Assembly: GCA_900696485.1 (NCBI GenBank)
Contig: CAADGG010000084.1
Coordinates: 1 to 64,000, forward strand
Origin: an uncultured Pseudomonadota bacterium
Lineage (GTDB): Bacteria > Myxococcota_A > UBA9160 > PR03
Length of the DNA stretch: 64,000 nucleotides
Direction of reading: 5' to 3'
Position numbers and translations under genes: made by a program. Positions within the stretch are counted from its first letter, which is position 1; every line of letters starts with the position of its first letter. Below the pieces are notes generated by a model that worked only from the letters and a program-made list of their open reading frames with translations, had not been told where the DNA came from and searched no databases. Positions 1 to 8,313 of the stretch are shown piece by piece.

Positions 1-103
1 GCATCTGCTGCAACTGCACCTCTACTTCTCCCGCCATCGCGAACGACGGCGCGAGCCCGAGCATGGCGAAAGCCGTCAAAGCGGCCGTCAACCTGGAACG
101 CAT
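1..103 (-). CDS. Partial secreted or outer-membrane protein (N-terminus only), possibly a porin
   Basis: Only 34 codons are inside the window. A strong ribosome site (AAGGAGG, complement of 113-119) lies about nine bases before the ATG at 103. The product starts with an Arg-containing n-region and a hydrophobic core, then a cleavage-like A-M-A followed by Gly-Glu-Val-Glu-Val-Gln-Leu-Gln-Gln. A signal peptide followed by an acidic, Gln-rich heptad-like start is typical of periplasmic coiled-coil starts in OprO/OprP-type porins, but too little is present to assign a family. The gene runs leftward out of the window. Its upstream side is the long non-coding region with 14-bp repeats, where its promoter should lie. 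Confidence 0.6.
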   Translation of the reverse strand, partial: MRSRLTAALTAFAMLGLAPSFAMAGEVEVQLQQM

Positions 104-227
104 CCTCGTACCCCTCCTTGTCGCGTTGCTTGGTGCGAACGGCAGACTGAAGCCGATCCCCGAGCGACGACGAAATCTAACGAACGTCCCGAACCGATCG
201 ATCCCTGCAAGCGAATTCCGACGAAAC

Positions 228-283
228 ATCATGCTACGAAAATCATGCTGCGAACATCATGCTGCGAACATCATGCTGCGAAA
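228..283. repeat. 14-bp tandem repeat, four units
   Basis: Four head-to-tail units of consensus ATCATGCTGCGAAC at 228-241, 242-255, 256-269 and 270-283. Units two and three are identical; the first and last differ at one to three positions. It lies upstream of the leftward gene starting at 103. There are no spacers, so it is not a CRISPR array. Confidence 0.9.
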
Positions 284-468
284 CAGCATCGGACCAACAG
301 AGTCTTACAAACAACGGACGCCGAGTGAATACGTCGGGGCGATCCATCTCGCTGCAGGTACCGTCACGAAATCGGGCTGCTGCCTGATCTCTCTCGTCGA
401 GGTTCCGATGTAGGGAATCAACCCTGCGGAAGAATCCCCACAAGCCGGCTGACCCCCCTGATCAGCCC

Positions 469-537
469 GCCTCTCCAACCCTGCCTCTCCAACCCCTGCC
501 TCTCCAACCCCTGCCTCTCCAACCCTGCCTCTTCAAA
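469..537. repeat. 14-15-bp tandem repeat, five units
   Basis: Units of consensus GCCTCTCCAACCCCT start at 469, 483, 498, 513 and 527; the last is truncated. Unit length alternates between 14 and 15 through a varying C run, as expected from replication slippage. The strand is pyrimidine-rich. No function is evident. Confidence 0.9.
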
Positions 538-859
538 CCGCCGTGAACTGGTCGTTGCCCGCCAGAAGCGCAGCTTCCCCAGTGTTGTCTCCCGCCTCTC
601 GATTCGTCGACTTCTTCGATTCGTCGATCGGCGGGATTCCCACGGCCCCCCTTGTGACGCTGCTGGTCGGCCTCCGGTTCGATCGCTCGCCAAGGCAAAC
701 ACTCGTCAAGGCCCTTCGAGTCCCGGTCTCGAGTCCCGGTATGTCGACACCCTTTCGGGAGCAGCGCACGTGCACTTTACCGATTTCTCGGCATGCCCGG
801 GTTCAGTACCGCAGCCGCAAGAGGAGTGCAACGGGTATGCCCAACCCCCTGGCCGACTG

Positions 860-890
860 GGCCGCTCGTGACGACTCGTCACGAGCGGCC
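860..890. repeat. Perfect 15-bp-stem palindrome
   Basis: The arm GGCCGCTCGTGACGA (860-874) is followed after one base by its exact reverse complement (876-890). As RNA it would form a very stable hairpin on either strand. It lies about 90 bases downstream of the leftward transferase gene ending at 977, so it could stop transcription from that side. No U-run follows. A protein-binding palindrome is the alternative. Confidence 0.75.
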
Positions 891-976
891 GCGTTCGTGT
901 TCCGTTCGCCCGCAGAGCGGCCCGAAGTCTTTTCACACGGAGAGCCACAGGCTCCGGGGGGGGTCTTTCACCCCAT

Positions 977-1678
977 TCAACGCCAGCATCCGGCGTTCTC
1001 ATCGAGGAACGCCAGGGTCCGCCGGCACGGCAGCTCCGGGTTGGCGCGTCGGGCCTCCTCGAGCCGGCGCAGATCGCCGACCGCGTCGATGTCGAAACCC
1101 GGTGAGATCGTGCGGCAGCGTAGGCCGAGCCGCGTTGCCTCGGCGCGCGTATCGTCGAGTACCGACGGCGTACTCATCCGATGATCGAAGAGACCCGGCG
1201 GCCGCGTCCCGACGAGGAGCGCGCGCGGCCCCAGCGCGACGAGTCCATAGCCTCCGTCTCGATCCGGCGAGATCGCCACGTCCGTCTCCGCCAGTGCGAG
1301 GATCCCCTCGCGCAGCGTCGACACCGAGAGCGCGGGGCTGTCGCTGCCTCGGAGCAGTACGACCGGCGCGCCGGCCGCAGCCGCCTCGCGCGCCACCCGG
1401 GTCATCCGCCCGCCGAGTTCGCCGCCCCCTTGCGCCACGGTCCGGAACCCGGGCGGGGAGGCGGCCGCGAGGGCGGCGCCGGCCTCCGGTGGATCGACGG
1501 CGAGAACCGCGTCGAGATCGAGCCCGCGCGCAGCGCGCGCCGACTCCTCGAGCACATCGGCCAGCAGACACCGATACAGGTCAGCCGCTTGAGCGGGCGT
1601 GAACGGCGGGCACAGTCGCGTCTTCACCGATCCGGGCTGTGGCGACTTCGCAAAAACGACGAGCCAGCCGCGCCTCAC
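977..1678 (-). CDS. DUF2064 / TIGR04282 family glycosyl- or nucleotidyl-transferase-like protein
   Basis: Predicted 233-residue GT-A-fold protein of the family often found near radical-SAM/selenodomain proteins. The family signature FAKSPQPGSVKTRL lies at residues 9-22, followed by RGSDSPALS and an acidic ISPDRDGGYGL segment, the usual nucleotide-sugar and metal region. The start is taken as the GTG at 1678. Upstream codons run through the palindromic element at 1677-1869 and read as its inverted repeat, so a longer N-terminus is unlikely. No good ribosome site precedes this GTG, so initiation may depend on upstream translation or lie a few codons further in. The substrate is unknown. Confidence 0.75.
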   Translation of the reverse strand: MRRGWLVVFAKSPQPGSVKTRLCPPFTPAQAADLYRCLLADVLEESARAARGLDLDAVLAVDPPEAGAALAAASPPGFRTVAQGGGELGGRMTRVAREAAAAGAPVVLLRGSDSPALSVSTLREGILALAETDVAISPDRDGGYGLVALGPRALLVGTRPPGLFDHRMSTPSVLDDTRAEATRLGLRCRTISPGFDIDAVGDLRRLEEARRANPELPCRRTLAFLDENAGCWR

Positions 1679-1869
1679 AGGCTTGCCGAGAATCGGCCGA
1701 CGATGTTCGGAGGCGGGTGGGAGGAGCACACCCTGCGCCGATGTCCTCGGCGGACGAGCTTCGGCGCTGCGCACGGGTTTGGTACGGCCGCCTCCGGATT
1801 CCGGCTCCGGGTGTGCTCCTCCCACCCGGCGATGCGCGTTCGCCCGTGGCCGATTTTCGGCAAGCCTGT
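1677..1869. repeat. Palindromic intergenic element, copy 1 (nested inverted repeats)
   Basis: The outer arms are 22 bp (1677-1698 and 1848-1869) with one mismatch. The inner arms are a perfect 20 bp, CGGGTGGGAGGAGCACACCC at 1714-1733 against 1809-1828. The core between them (about 1734-1808) is almost identical to the core of the copy at 19382-19493. The 3-bp sequence TCA occurs immediately outside both outer arms when these are taken as 21 bp (1675-1677 and 1869-1871), possibly a target duplication. The element fills the gap between the stop codon of the YgfZ-like gene (1869-1871) and the start codon of the next gene (1676-1678). There is no coding capacity, so any mobilisation would be in trans. 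Confidence 0.85.
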
Positions 1870-2927
1870 CAATCTCGTTCGATCCGCTGCGCCGCGGCAG
1901 CGGACTCGGATGCGCGATCGGGTGCGTGGGCGGGCGTCACGAACGGGAGTGCAACGACCGTCGCCACGGCTCCGCCTTCGAGATCGAAACACGTGCCGAG
2001 CTCCGCATGCGCCGCTCGCACGAAGGCCAGCGCGATCGGGCCGACCGTGGGGGAATGCGCGGCACTGGTGACCTCGCCGACCCGAGCGCCGGCGCGTACC
2101 AATGCCGTCCCCGGCAGCGGCGGCGGTGCGCTCCCGGGGGCGCACGCGAGCCCGACGAGCAGATGTCCGACTCGGCCGCGCGACTGCATGCGCGCAACGA
2201 TCTCCTGGCCGGTGTAGCAGCCCTTCGTGAAGGACACGGCACAATCGACGAGGCGCGCCTCGGCCGGCAGCGTTCCCTCTCCGAGTTCGGCACCGAAGCT
2301 CGGCACACCGGCCTCGATCCGCAGCACCTCGAGCGCCTCGGGACCCGCCGCGACGGCGCCCGACCGGCGAGCCGCCGCGTCGAGGACGTCCAGAACGATC
2401 TCGCGCGCAGCCGCGGGAACCCACAGCTGCAACGCGGTCTCACCGCTCCAGCCGAACGCCGCGACGACGGCCTCCACCCCGGCGACGGACACTACCGTGC
2501 AGGCGTCGGGCTCGACGTCCACAGAGGTGCCGGCCGCGGCGGCCATCAGTTCCGCCGTCCGCGGCCCCTCGACACCGAAGCGGGCCCACTCGGCGCTGCG
2601 ATCCGCGATCTGGACATCATCGGCGATCACGTACTTCTCGAGGCGGGCGATCAGCGCCGGGACCGCGGCGCGCTCGGTGTCCAGCCAGAATGCGTCGGGT
2701 CGGGCGAGTACGTGCAGGTCCGCGACGATCCGGCCCTGCGGTGTCAGCACGAGCGAATGGCAACCGGAACGAGCCTGCGCCGGATCCAGGCCGGCGATGT
2801 CGTTCGTCAGCTGGCCCTGCAGGAAGCGGACGCGATCGCGACCGCGCACCTCGACGACGGCGCGCTCCGGGAGAGCGAACAGCGCCGCCGCGGCGCGAGC
2901 GGTCCGGACCTGCTCGGCGATACTCAT
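1869..2927 (-). CDS. ygfZ: YgfZ/GcvT-like folate-binding protein (Fe-S cluster repair factor family)
   Basis: 352 residues, the normal length for YgfZ-type proteins, which bind tetrahydrofolate and support repair or assembly of Fe-S enzymes. The family hallmark KGCYTGQE is present near residue 235. The N-terminal GcvT-like domain carries VRFLQGQLTND near residue 34. The start at 2927 overlaps the stop of the upstream nucleotidyltransferase as ATGA, indicating co-translation. The stop codon touches the outer arm of the palindromic element, so the last codon may have been set by its insertion. Assignment to YgfZ rather than aminomethyltransferase rests on the KGCYTGQE motif and the absence of other glycine-cleavage genes nearby. 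Confidence 0.85.
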   Translation of the reverse strand: MSIAEQVRTARAAAALFALPERAVVEVRGRDRVRFLQGQLTNDIAGLDPAQARSGCHSLVLTPQGRIVADLHVLARPDAFWLDTERAAVPALIARLEKYVIADDVQIADRSAEWARFGVEGPRTAELMAAAAGTSVDVEPDACTVVSVAGVEAVVAAFGWSGETALQLWVPAAAREIVLDVLDAAARRSGAVAAGPEALEVLRIEAGVPSFGAELGEGTLPAEARLVDCAVSFTKGCYTGQEIVARMQSRGRVGHLLVGLACAPGSAPPPLPGTALVRAGARVGEVTSAAHSPTVGPIALAFVRAAHAELGTCFDLEGGAVATVVALPFVTPAHAPDRASESAAAAQRIERD

Positions 2928-3949
2928 GGGTTCCCTCCCGCGTTCGCGTCGATCTCCGTGCGGCCCGCCGGCTCGGCGAGCCGTGTCGGTCCGTAGCGCG
3001 CCGCCACCCGCTCGCGCTGGCGGAGCGTCCATTCTCGAAGGCGCGCCTTCGCCGCCTCGAAATCTTCCTCGTTGTCGAGGTCCACGGCGCAGCCCCCGCC
3101 CTCCGTCACGATGAAGCGGAGGCGCGTCCTCAACAGCCCCCCGATGCCCTTCTCGACCCGCGCCATCGGGATCCGATTGCGGAGCCAGTCCGCCAGCCGG
3201 CGCCAACCACGCCGATCGGCGACCCCCGCGCAGTGCATCAGCACGAAGTAGTAGAGAACGGACGGACCGCCTTCCTCGATCCGGAGCAGGCGCCAGCCGA
3301 GCGCGAGCATCGATCCGAACTCGCGCTGGTAGCGATGCTCGTACATGTCCTCGATGTAGTGCCGATTGCCGAGCCGCGCCGGCCGCACCAGGTGCAGGTT
3401 GCTCTGCCGGAAGCGGCCTTCCCGGAGATTGAAGTACGCCATCCGGATGCCCGGCTGCCCCGGCGCGGACGGATAGAAATCCGCCATCGACTCCTCCGTG
3501 CACAGTCCCACCGCATAATCGCAGTCCGCGGCGAGACTCTGGCGGACGAAGGCGGAGAGCTCCTCGGGTGTCGCGAACGGGAGATCCGCCGAGAGATAGA
3601 GCACCGGCAGCGACTCGTCGGCGGGTTCGGGATCGCGGCCTTCGGGCCCGGCGCCCGGGAGGAGACGCCGGTAGGTTTCCCACGCGTTCTCGTAGAGGTT
3701 GCGGAACTGGGGGACCACGTGCAGCGGCTTCGTCAGACGCTGCTGCTCGCGGGGATCGCTGAACACGGCTTCGAGCCGGCCGGCATCGCCCACGACCCAG
3801 ACCTCGCCGATCTCCGGGACGGCCTGTAGCGCCGCCACGACGTACGCCACCAGCGGGCGCCCGTCGAGCTGCACGTACGGCTTGCTCTCGCCGTAGATCG
3901 CCTTCGCCGCGCGCCGGTCTCCCGCGGCCACGACCGCAGGGATGTGCAT
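2924..3949 (-). CDS. Nucleotidyltransferase family protein (MobA-like NTP transferase fold)
   Basis: 341 residues. The N-terminus MHIPAVVAAGDRRAAK followed by SKPYVQLDGRPLV has the layout of NTP-transferase enzymes (Ala-Gly loop, Lys, Lys-Pro), though the canonical AGGxGTRM is degenerate (AAGDRRAAKAIYG). A YLSADLPFATPEE segment near residue 125 matches the metal-binding Asp of this fold. The C-terminal half is unlike MobA and unassigned. The ATG at 3949 is preferred because upstream codons are non-protein-like and the fold begins immediately. It overlaps ygfZ by 4 nt. A molybdopterin role is not supported by neighbours. Confidence 0.7.
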   Translation of the reverse strand: MHIPAVVAAGDRRAAKAIYGESKPYVQLDGRPLVAYVVAALQAVPEIGEVWVVGDAGRLEAVFSDPREQQRLTKPLHVVPQFRNLYENAWETYRRLLPGAGPEGRDPEPADESLPVLYLSADLPFATPEELSAFVRQSLAADCDYAVGLCTEESMADFYPSAPGQPGIRMAYFNLREGRFRQSNLHLVRPARLGNRHYIEDMYEHRYQREFGSMLALGWRLLRIEEGGPSVLYYFVLMHCAGVADRRGWRRLADWLRNRIPMARVEKGIGGLLRTRLRFIVTEGGGCAVDLDNEEDFEAAKARLREWTLRQRERVAARYGPTRLAEPAGRTEIDANAGGNP

Positions 3950-3972
3950 GCCGTCTCCCCGCCCGTCCAGCA

Positions 3973-4185
3973 CTATCCAGACGGCTCCTCGAGGATGAAG
4001 ATCACCTGCATCGTCACGAGGTACTCGGTGATCCGGCCATCCTCGACGCGGGCCTTCTCCTCGAGCACTTGGAGACCCGTGATCTGGCGCAGCGTCTTGC
4101 TGGCGCGCTCGAAACCGCGCTCGATCGCATCCTGCCACCCGACCGTGGACGCGGAGGTGATCGTCGATACCGATGCGACGGCCAT
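3973..4185 (-). CDS. Dodecin family protein, first of a tandem pair
   Basis: 70 residues. It has the dodecin pattern: an N-terminal beta strand, a helix with ERASKTLRQI, then ARVEDGRITEYLV and the strand VTMQVIFILEE. Dodecins assemble as dodecamers that store or buffer flavin. An AGGAGG ribosome site sits eight bases before the ATG. The flavin-stacking Trp of well-studied dodecins aligns with Gly in TGLQV (position about 38), so riboflavin binding should not be assumed. A second dodecin gene lies 85 bases upstream. Confidence 0.9.
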   Translation of the reverse strand: MAVASVSTITSASTVGWQDAIERGFERASKTLRQITGLQVLEEKARVEDGRITEYLVTMQVIFILEEPSG

Positions 4186-4270
4186 GACTCGTTGCCTCCT
4201 GCTCTCGTGCTCTCCGGCTCTCCGGTCCCGTGTGGCCGTATCCGCGCGTCGCGCGACCCGCGCAGAAGGC

Positions 4271-4492
4271 CTACCAGTGCAGATTCGTCTGGGGGGCCAT
4301 GGCGAACACGAGCCGCAATCGCACCCGGTACTCGGCGATGCGGCCCTGCTCGACCTTGACGCGCTTCTCGATCACTTCGATCCCGGTGATCCCGCGCAGC
4401 GTGCGGTTGGCGCGCAGCAGTACGCTGCGCGCCGCCTCCTCGAAGCCCACCGGGGACGACCCGATCAGTTCATTCACTTTGGAGACCCACAT
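4271..4492 (-). CDS. Dodecin family protein, second of a tandem pair
   Basis: 73 residues with the same dodecin elements: FEEAARSVLLRANRTLRGITG, then VEQGRIAEYRVRL and a hydrophobic last strand. The ATG at 4492 is chosen over an in-frame ATG at 4564 because GAGGAGG lies just upstream and the fold starts at residue 2. The usual stacking Trp is again Gly (TGIEV). The C-terminus ends APQTNLHW, a few residues longer than usual. The two proteins share clear similarity and probably arose by duplication; mixed dodecamers are possible. Confidence 0.88.
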   Translation of the reverse strand: MWVSKVNELIGSSPVGFEEAARSVLLRANRTLRGITGIEVIEKRVKVEQGRIAEYRVRLRLVFAMAPQTNLHW

Positions 4493-4634
4493 GAGCGCCT
4501 CCTCGGACCGATACCCGTCGTGCGCGGTCGGTCCACTGGGAATCTGCTGACGATCCGCCGGCAAGACCAGGAGTCTACGCCGTTCCGTGCTCCGCGTGCA
4601 GGGGACTGGCGCCGGGCAGCGCCAGCGCGCCCGC

Positions 4635-5630
4635 TCAGCCGTCGCGGCCGACCTCGAGCGACATCGAGAGCGGCGTCGAGCCCATGGCCCGGAACCACTT
4701 CACGCCCTCATCGACCAGATCCACCTCGAGCGCGAAAGATCCGGGCTCGAGCGGCGGGAGCGCCAGCTCGAACTCGTGCGAAGCACCGGGCGCGAGGTCG
4801 AGGTCGAGGAAGCCATCGCGCAGCTCCAGCGGCTCGGCGTCGTCGCCGTTGGCGGAGCGCAGCAGCGCGCCGAGATGCACGCCGTGGTCGCGGGTCGCGC
4901 GGAACGGAATCGCCCGCAGGCTGCGGTTGGTGACGCGAAAGCGCAGGGTGTTCTCGCGCTCCGGGACCAGCCGGGCCAGCACGCCGGTCGGCGCGATGCT
5001 GGCGCGATAGAAGTACGGGTGATAATCCGCCGCGACCCAGGCACGAAAGCGATCGGGCGCGTGCGGTTCCTCGAGGGCCGCCAGCCAGCGCTCGTAGTCG
5101 TCGAGCACGAGCGGAAGCTCGGAGCCGGACAGGAGCTGGATGTAACCCTTGGACGGCGCGAACTGCGCGCGGGCCTGCGCGAGGGTCCCGTCGTCCCGCA
5201 GCAGCACCGCCACGGCTCCCACCAGCCCGCTCCGCTCGACACCGCCCTTGCAGTGGAAGAGCAGCGGGCGCGGCGCGGTATCCAGCACCTGCACGATCTG
5301 CCGCAGCCGTTGGGCCGGCGGCATGTCCTTGGCGCTGAGCCGCACCGTATGGAGCTCGACCCCGCGGGCCTCCGTGACGGCTCGCTCCTCCGCCAGCCAC
5401 GCAGACCCGCCGCGCTCCCCGCGCAGGTTCAGAACGGAGCGCAGGTCGAGTCTCGAGATGAAGGCATCCATCTCGGGGCCCGACGGCTGCGCGCTGCGCC
5501 AGATCTCCCCGGGCACGACCTCGAGCAGGTTCTCGTCGAAAAAAAATCGGTGCACCGGGGTGGGCGCGGCGAGCGACACTCCGCCGGCGACGAATACGGT
5601 GAGTGCGATCCACACGAGCCGGCGAGACAT
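4635..5630 (-). CDS. Exported dual-specificity/tyrosine phosphatase-like protein with C-terminal beta domain
   Basis: 331 residues. A signal peptide or anchor covers residues 1-22. The central domain is a protein tyrosine/dual-specificity phosphatase fold with the P-loop HCKGGVERSG at 126-135 (catalytic Cys127, Arg133), a GEIWRSAQPS start at 41-50 and an upstream general-acid candidate region near KDMPP. The last 130 residues resemble a beta-sandwich and are unassigned. Substrates of exported phosphatases of this type include phosphoinositides, lipids and polyphosphates; nothing here decides. The neighbouring membrane protein and phosphoesterase suggest an envelope role. Confidence 0.8.
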   Translation of the reverse strand: MSRRLVWIALTVFVAGGVSLAAPTPVHRFFFDENLLEVVPGEIWRSAQPSGPEMDAFISRLDLRSVLNLRGERGGSAWLAEERAVTEARGVELHTVRLSAKDMPPAQRLRQIVQVLDTAPRPLLFHCKGGVERSGLVGAVAVLLRDDGTLAQARAQFAPSKGYIQLLSGSELPLVLDDYERWLAALEEPHAPDRFRAWVAADYHPYFYRASIAPTGVLARLVPERENTLRFRVTNRSLRAIPFRATRDHGVHLGALLRSANGDDAEPLELRDGFLDLDLAPGASHEFELALPPLEPGSFALEVDLVDEGVKWFRAMGSTPLSMSLEVGRDG

Positions 5631-5678
5631 GCCCGTAGCCTAGCGGTCCGGCACCCACCGCCGCCTGCGGTGCGGCCC

Positions 5679-6752
5679 TCAGCCGCGGACGAAGCGGAAC
5701 AAGCGTCCGAGACCGATCCGATCGCGCCACAGGAAGAAACCCGCCGCTCCGGACAACAGGAGCAGCGGCCACCAGTGGAAGACCAGCGCGTAGGCAAGCG
5801 CCCGTCCAGCGAGCGCTGCCCCGCCGACGCCGAAAATCGCGAGCGCCGCACGGGCGGAGGCCTCGAAGACACCGGCGAAACCCGGCGGCGCCGGGAGCGC
5901 GATGCCGAGCATCGTGATCGAGAGCACGGCCATGCCCGCGCCGAAACCGAGCCGGTCTTCGAGTCCGAAGGCCCGCGTGAGCGCGCTCATCATGAGCCCC
6001 ATCGAGAGAAACAGGAGCGCCGTGAGGAACAGCAGTGCGACGAGCCGGCCGGGGCTGCGCAAGCTCCGCAAGCCCTCGACGAAGGCCGTCGCAAAGCGCA
6101 GCAGGCCGGCCACTCCGCGCTGCAAGACCGGTACGTCGATCCGTGTCTCAAACCACGCGCTGACGCGCGTCCCGATCCGCAACGCGAGGGGGCCCAGCAG
6201 CGCCAGTCCGAGCAAGCCGGCCAGGAGCGGCACCAACAGCGCAATCGCCACCGTGCGACCGAGTTCCGCGAGGGAACGGGTCTGGCCCGCGAGCTCGATC
6301 TCCCGGGCCGGCAGCTCCACCCACATCGCGACCGCGAGCAACGTCGACAGGATGGCCACGAGATCAAAGACCCGTTCGACCAACACGACCGCGAAGCCGG
6401 CGCCGAGGGGGACCCCTGCCCGATCGTGGAACAGCAGCGGCCGGACGCCTTCGCCGAGTCGGGCCGGGAACAGGTTCACGCAGAAGAACCCGACGACGAC
6501 GATCGAGAGGTGTTGTCGGAACCCGAGCCCGGGCGCGAACGGCCGCAGCAGCAGCTGCTGTCGCCACGTCCGCAGCAGGTACTGGAGCACGACGGTGGCC
6601 GCGATCGGAACCAGATAGGCCCAACGCATCTGCCCGAAGGCGTCGCCGAGCGCGGCGAGCGGGACGCCCCAGAGCGCGAGCCCGAAGAAGAGCGCGCCCA
6701 TCATCAGACCGAGCGCCAGATTCCGCAGCCAGGCGCCGCCGGAGCCGCTCAC
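5679..6752 (-). CDS. Lysylphosphatidylglycerol synthase-type integral membrane protein (UPF0104/AglD family)
   Basis: 357 residues with about eight hydrophobic helices. FPARLGEGVRPLL near residue 95 and VERVFDLVAI near 125 are characteristic of the LPG_synthase_TM family (compare FPGRLGE and ERxxD), and APPGFAGVFEASARAAL near 290 is the third conserved patch. There is no soluble aminoacyl-transferase domain, so it is the membrane half only, as in many flippase-like or glycolipid-associated members. The GTG start at 6752 overlaps the stop of the phosphoesterase (GTGA), showing one operon. The substrate is unknown. Confidence 0.85.
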   Translation of the reverse strand: MSGSGGAWLRNLALGLMMGALFFGLALWGVPLAALGDAFGQMRWAYLVPIAATVVLQYLLRTWRQQLLLRPFAPGLGFRQHLSIVVVGFFCVNLFPARLGEGVRPLLFHDRAGVPLGAGFAVVLVERVFDLVAILSTLLAVAMWVELPAREIELAGQTRSLAELGRTVAIALLVPLLAGLLGLALLGPLALRIGTRVSAWFETRIDVPVLQRGVAGLLRFATAFVEGLRSLRSPGRLVALLFLTALLFLSMGLMMSALTRAFGLEDRLGFGAGMAVLSITMLGIALPAPPGFAGVFEASARAALAIFGVGGAALAGRALAYALVFHWWPLLLLSGAAGFFLWRDRIGLGRLFRFVRG

Positions 6753-8008
6753 CGGACGGCCGCGACGGCCCCACGAGGCCCTGCGGAACCGAGCCGCTCG
6801 AGTTCGAGGAGCGCGATCTCCGGCGGGCTGCCGAGGCGGATCCGGGGTCCGGCAAAACCGATCCCTCGACTCACGTACAACACCGAGTTGGCGCGCCGAT
6901 GGAGGCCACGGTGGAACGGCGAGAGCGCGGCCGCAACGTTCCAGCGCCCGCGAAAGCCCGGCAATCCGATCTGGCCGCCGTGAAAGTGCCCCGCGAGGAC
7001 CAGCGCGAACCCGAGCAGGGAGGCCTGGGGGAACGCGTCGGGGCGGTGGACGAGGAGCAGGACGGGGCCGTCGTTGGGCGCGGTCGTGGCGAGTTTCTCG
7101 ATGGCGGGGAGCCCGCGGCCGTGCGCCGTCCAGTCCCGACCCGGATCGTCCACGCCGGCCACGTAGAAGGGCGCCGGCGTCGGCACGCGCAGCCACTCGC
7201 CGCGCAGCAGCCGGATTCCCGGTGCGTGCGTCGCGAGCGCGGCCGCCACCGCTGCGGCACCCGTGTAGAGGTCGTGGTTGCCGAGCACGGCGTGGACGCC
7301 GAGGGGGGCATTCAGTTGCGCGAGGGCGCGGGCGCCCTCGACGAGAGCCGCCGGATCGTGGTCGAAGATGTCGCCGGTGATGGCCACGAGATCGGGAGCC
7401 AGCTCGTTCACCGCCGCGACCATGCGTGCCAGACGCGAACCCTCGAGACCGTTGCCGATGTGCAGGTCCGAGAGATGCACGATGCGCAGCTCGGCGAGGG
7501 TTGGATCGAGCCCTTGTACGGGAACCCGGAGACGCGTCACGGCAAAGCGTCGCAGCGCCCCGAGATACCCCCAAGCCAGCGCACTGGCGACGACGACCCC
7601 GACCGTGCCGCTGCCGAGCCCGAGGAGCACCGCGCCGGCCTCCGGAGTCGGGCCGGCCGGCGCCAACAGCAGCAGCGCGGAGCTGACGGCCAACGCGCGT
7701 GCGGCCACCGCGCCGGCCACGACGACCATCGAGAAGCCCAGCGCCAGATAGGCGTGCGTCAGGGCCCGGACGACCGGCCGGCGGACCCGGGCCAACCCGA
7801 GACGGGGCACGGCCCAGACATTGACGACGATGAGGCCGGTTGCCGCGAGGGCCAGCACCGGCAGCCGCGGCGTTCCGACATCGCCGAGCAGGACGATCAC
7901 GCAGCCGGCAAGACCCGCCTGGGCGATGCCTACGCAGACCCCGGCGACCTGCGGAAACCGCTCGAAGAGGACCTGGCGAAGAAAATCGCGGAGCACGTTC
8001 GCTCGCAC
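6749..8008 (-). CDS. Membrane-anchored calcineurin-like metallophosphoesterase
   Basis: About 419 residues. Four hydrophobic segments fill residues 20-150, followed by the phosphoesterase domain with all metal motifs in order: HLSDLHIG, GDIFDHD, LGNHD, a VHRPD and GHFHGGQIG. This is the YkuE/YaeI layout, a family linked to lipid phosphate hydrolysis such as UDP-diacylglucosamine. The start is uncertain: GTG at 8008 is the first plausible codon before the membrane region, but no strong ribosome site precedes it. It is co-translated with the LPG-synthase-like membrane protein, suggesting work on a membrane lipid. Confidence 0.82.
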   Translation of the reverse strand: MRANVLRDFLRQVLFERFPQVAGVCVGIAQAGLAGCVIVLLGDVGTPRLPVLALAATGLIVVNVWAVPRLGLARVRRPVVRALTHAYLALGFSMVVVAGAVAARALAVSSALLLLAPAGPTPEAGAVLLGLGSGTVGVVVASALAWGYLGALRRFAVTRLRVPVQGLDPTLAELRIVHLSDLHIGNGLEGSRLARMVAAVNELAPDLVAITGDIFDHDPAALVEGARALAQLNAPLGVHAVLGNHDLYTGAAAVAAALATHAPGIRLLRGEWLRVPTPAPFYVAGVDDPGRDWTAHGRGLPAIEKLATTAPNDGPVLLLVHRPDAFPQASLLGFALVLAGHFHGGQIGLPGFRGRWNVAAALSPFHRGLHRRANSVLYVSRGIGFAGPRIRLGSPPEIALLELERLGSAGPRGAVAAVR

Positions 8009-8313
8009 ACTCGGCAACGGAAGGAAACTACCACACGACCGGCCACGCACCGGGCGCACCCGGGCGCCCACTCGAATACGCGCCCGGAAGCGCATGCGGG
8101 CGGCGCCCCCACACGCGCAGCAGAACCTCCAAGGGACGTCCCGTACGGGGAGATTCGGCGCCGTGGATCGAACACTTGAGGACCGGCGGGAGGCGCCGGA
8201 ACGGGGCGCCGCGCGCGCGGATCGCCGGCGACAGCGACGCGAGGAGTCGACCGTCGGTGCCCTCATGGTACTCTTCGCGTCACGTTCCCCGACCGGGAGA
8301 GGAGACCGTCCCG
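8009..8313. other. Divergent spacer upstream of the ferredoxin gene
   Basis: About 300 bases between the leftward phosphoesterase and the rightward ferredoxin. Both promoters must lie here. A good ribosome site (GGGAGAGGAG) precedes the ferredoxin ATG. No convincing gene, repeat or confident promoter boxes were seen. Confidence 0.45.

Larger units (their letters stand above)
104..976. other. Long non-coding region with two tandem-repeat arrays and a large palindrome
   Basis: About 870 bases with no convincing gene on either strand. Open frames here have repetitive, unnatural composition. Base composition is less GC-rich than the neighbours between 150 and 420. It holds a 14-bp tandem repeat (228-283), a 14-15-bp tandem repeat (469-537), a direct repeat of GAGTCCCGGT around 717-741 and a perfect palindrome (860-890). 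The promoter of the leftward gene starting at 103 should also lie here, but no clear -35/-10 pair could be chosen. Confidence 0.6.

Noticed and set aside
63..413. A 116-codon forward frame at the left edge
   Set aside because: It is antisense to the signal-peptide start of the leftward gene and translates the 14-bp repeats into repetitive sequence; no ribosome site.
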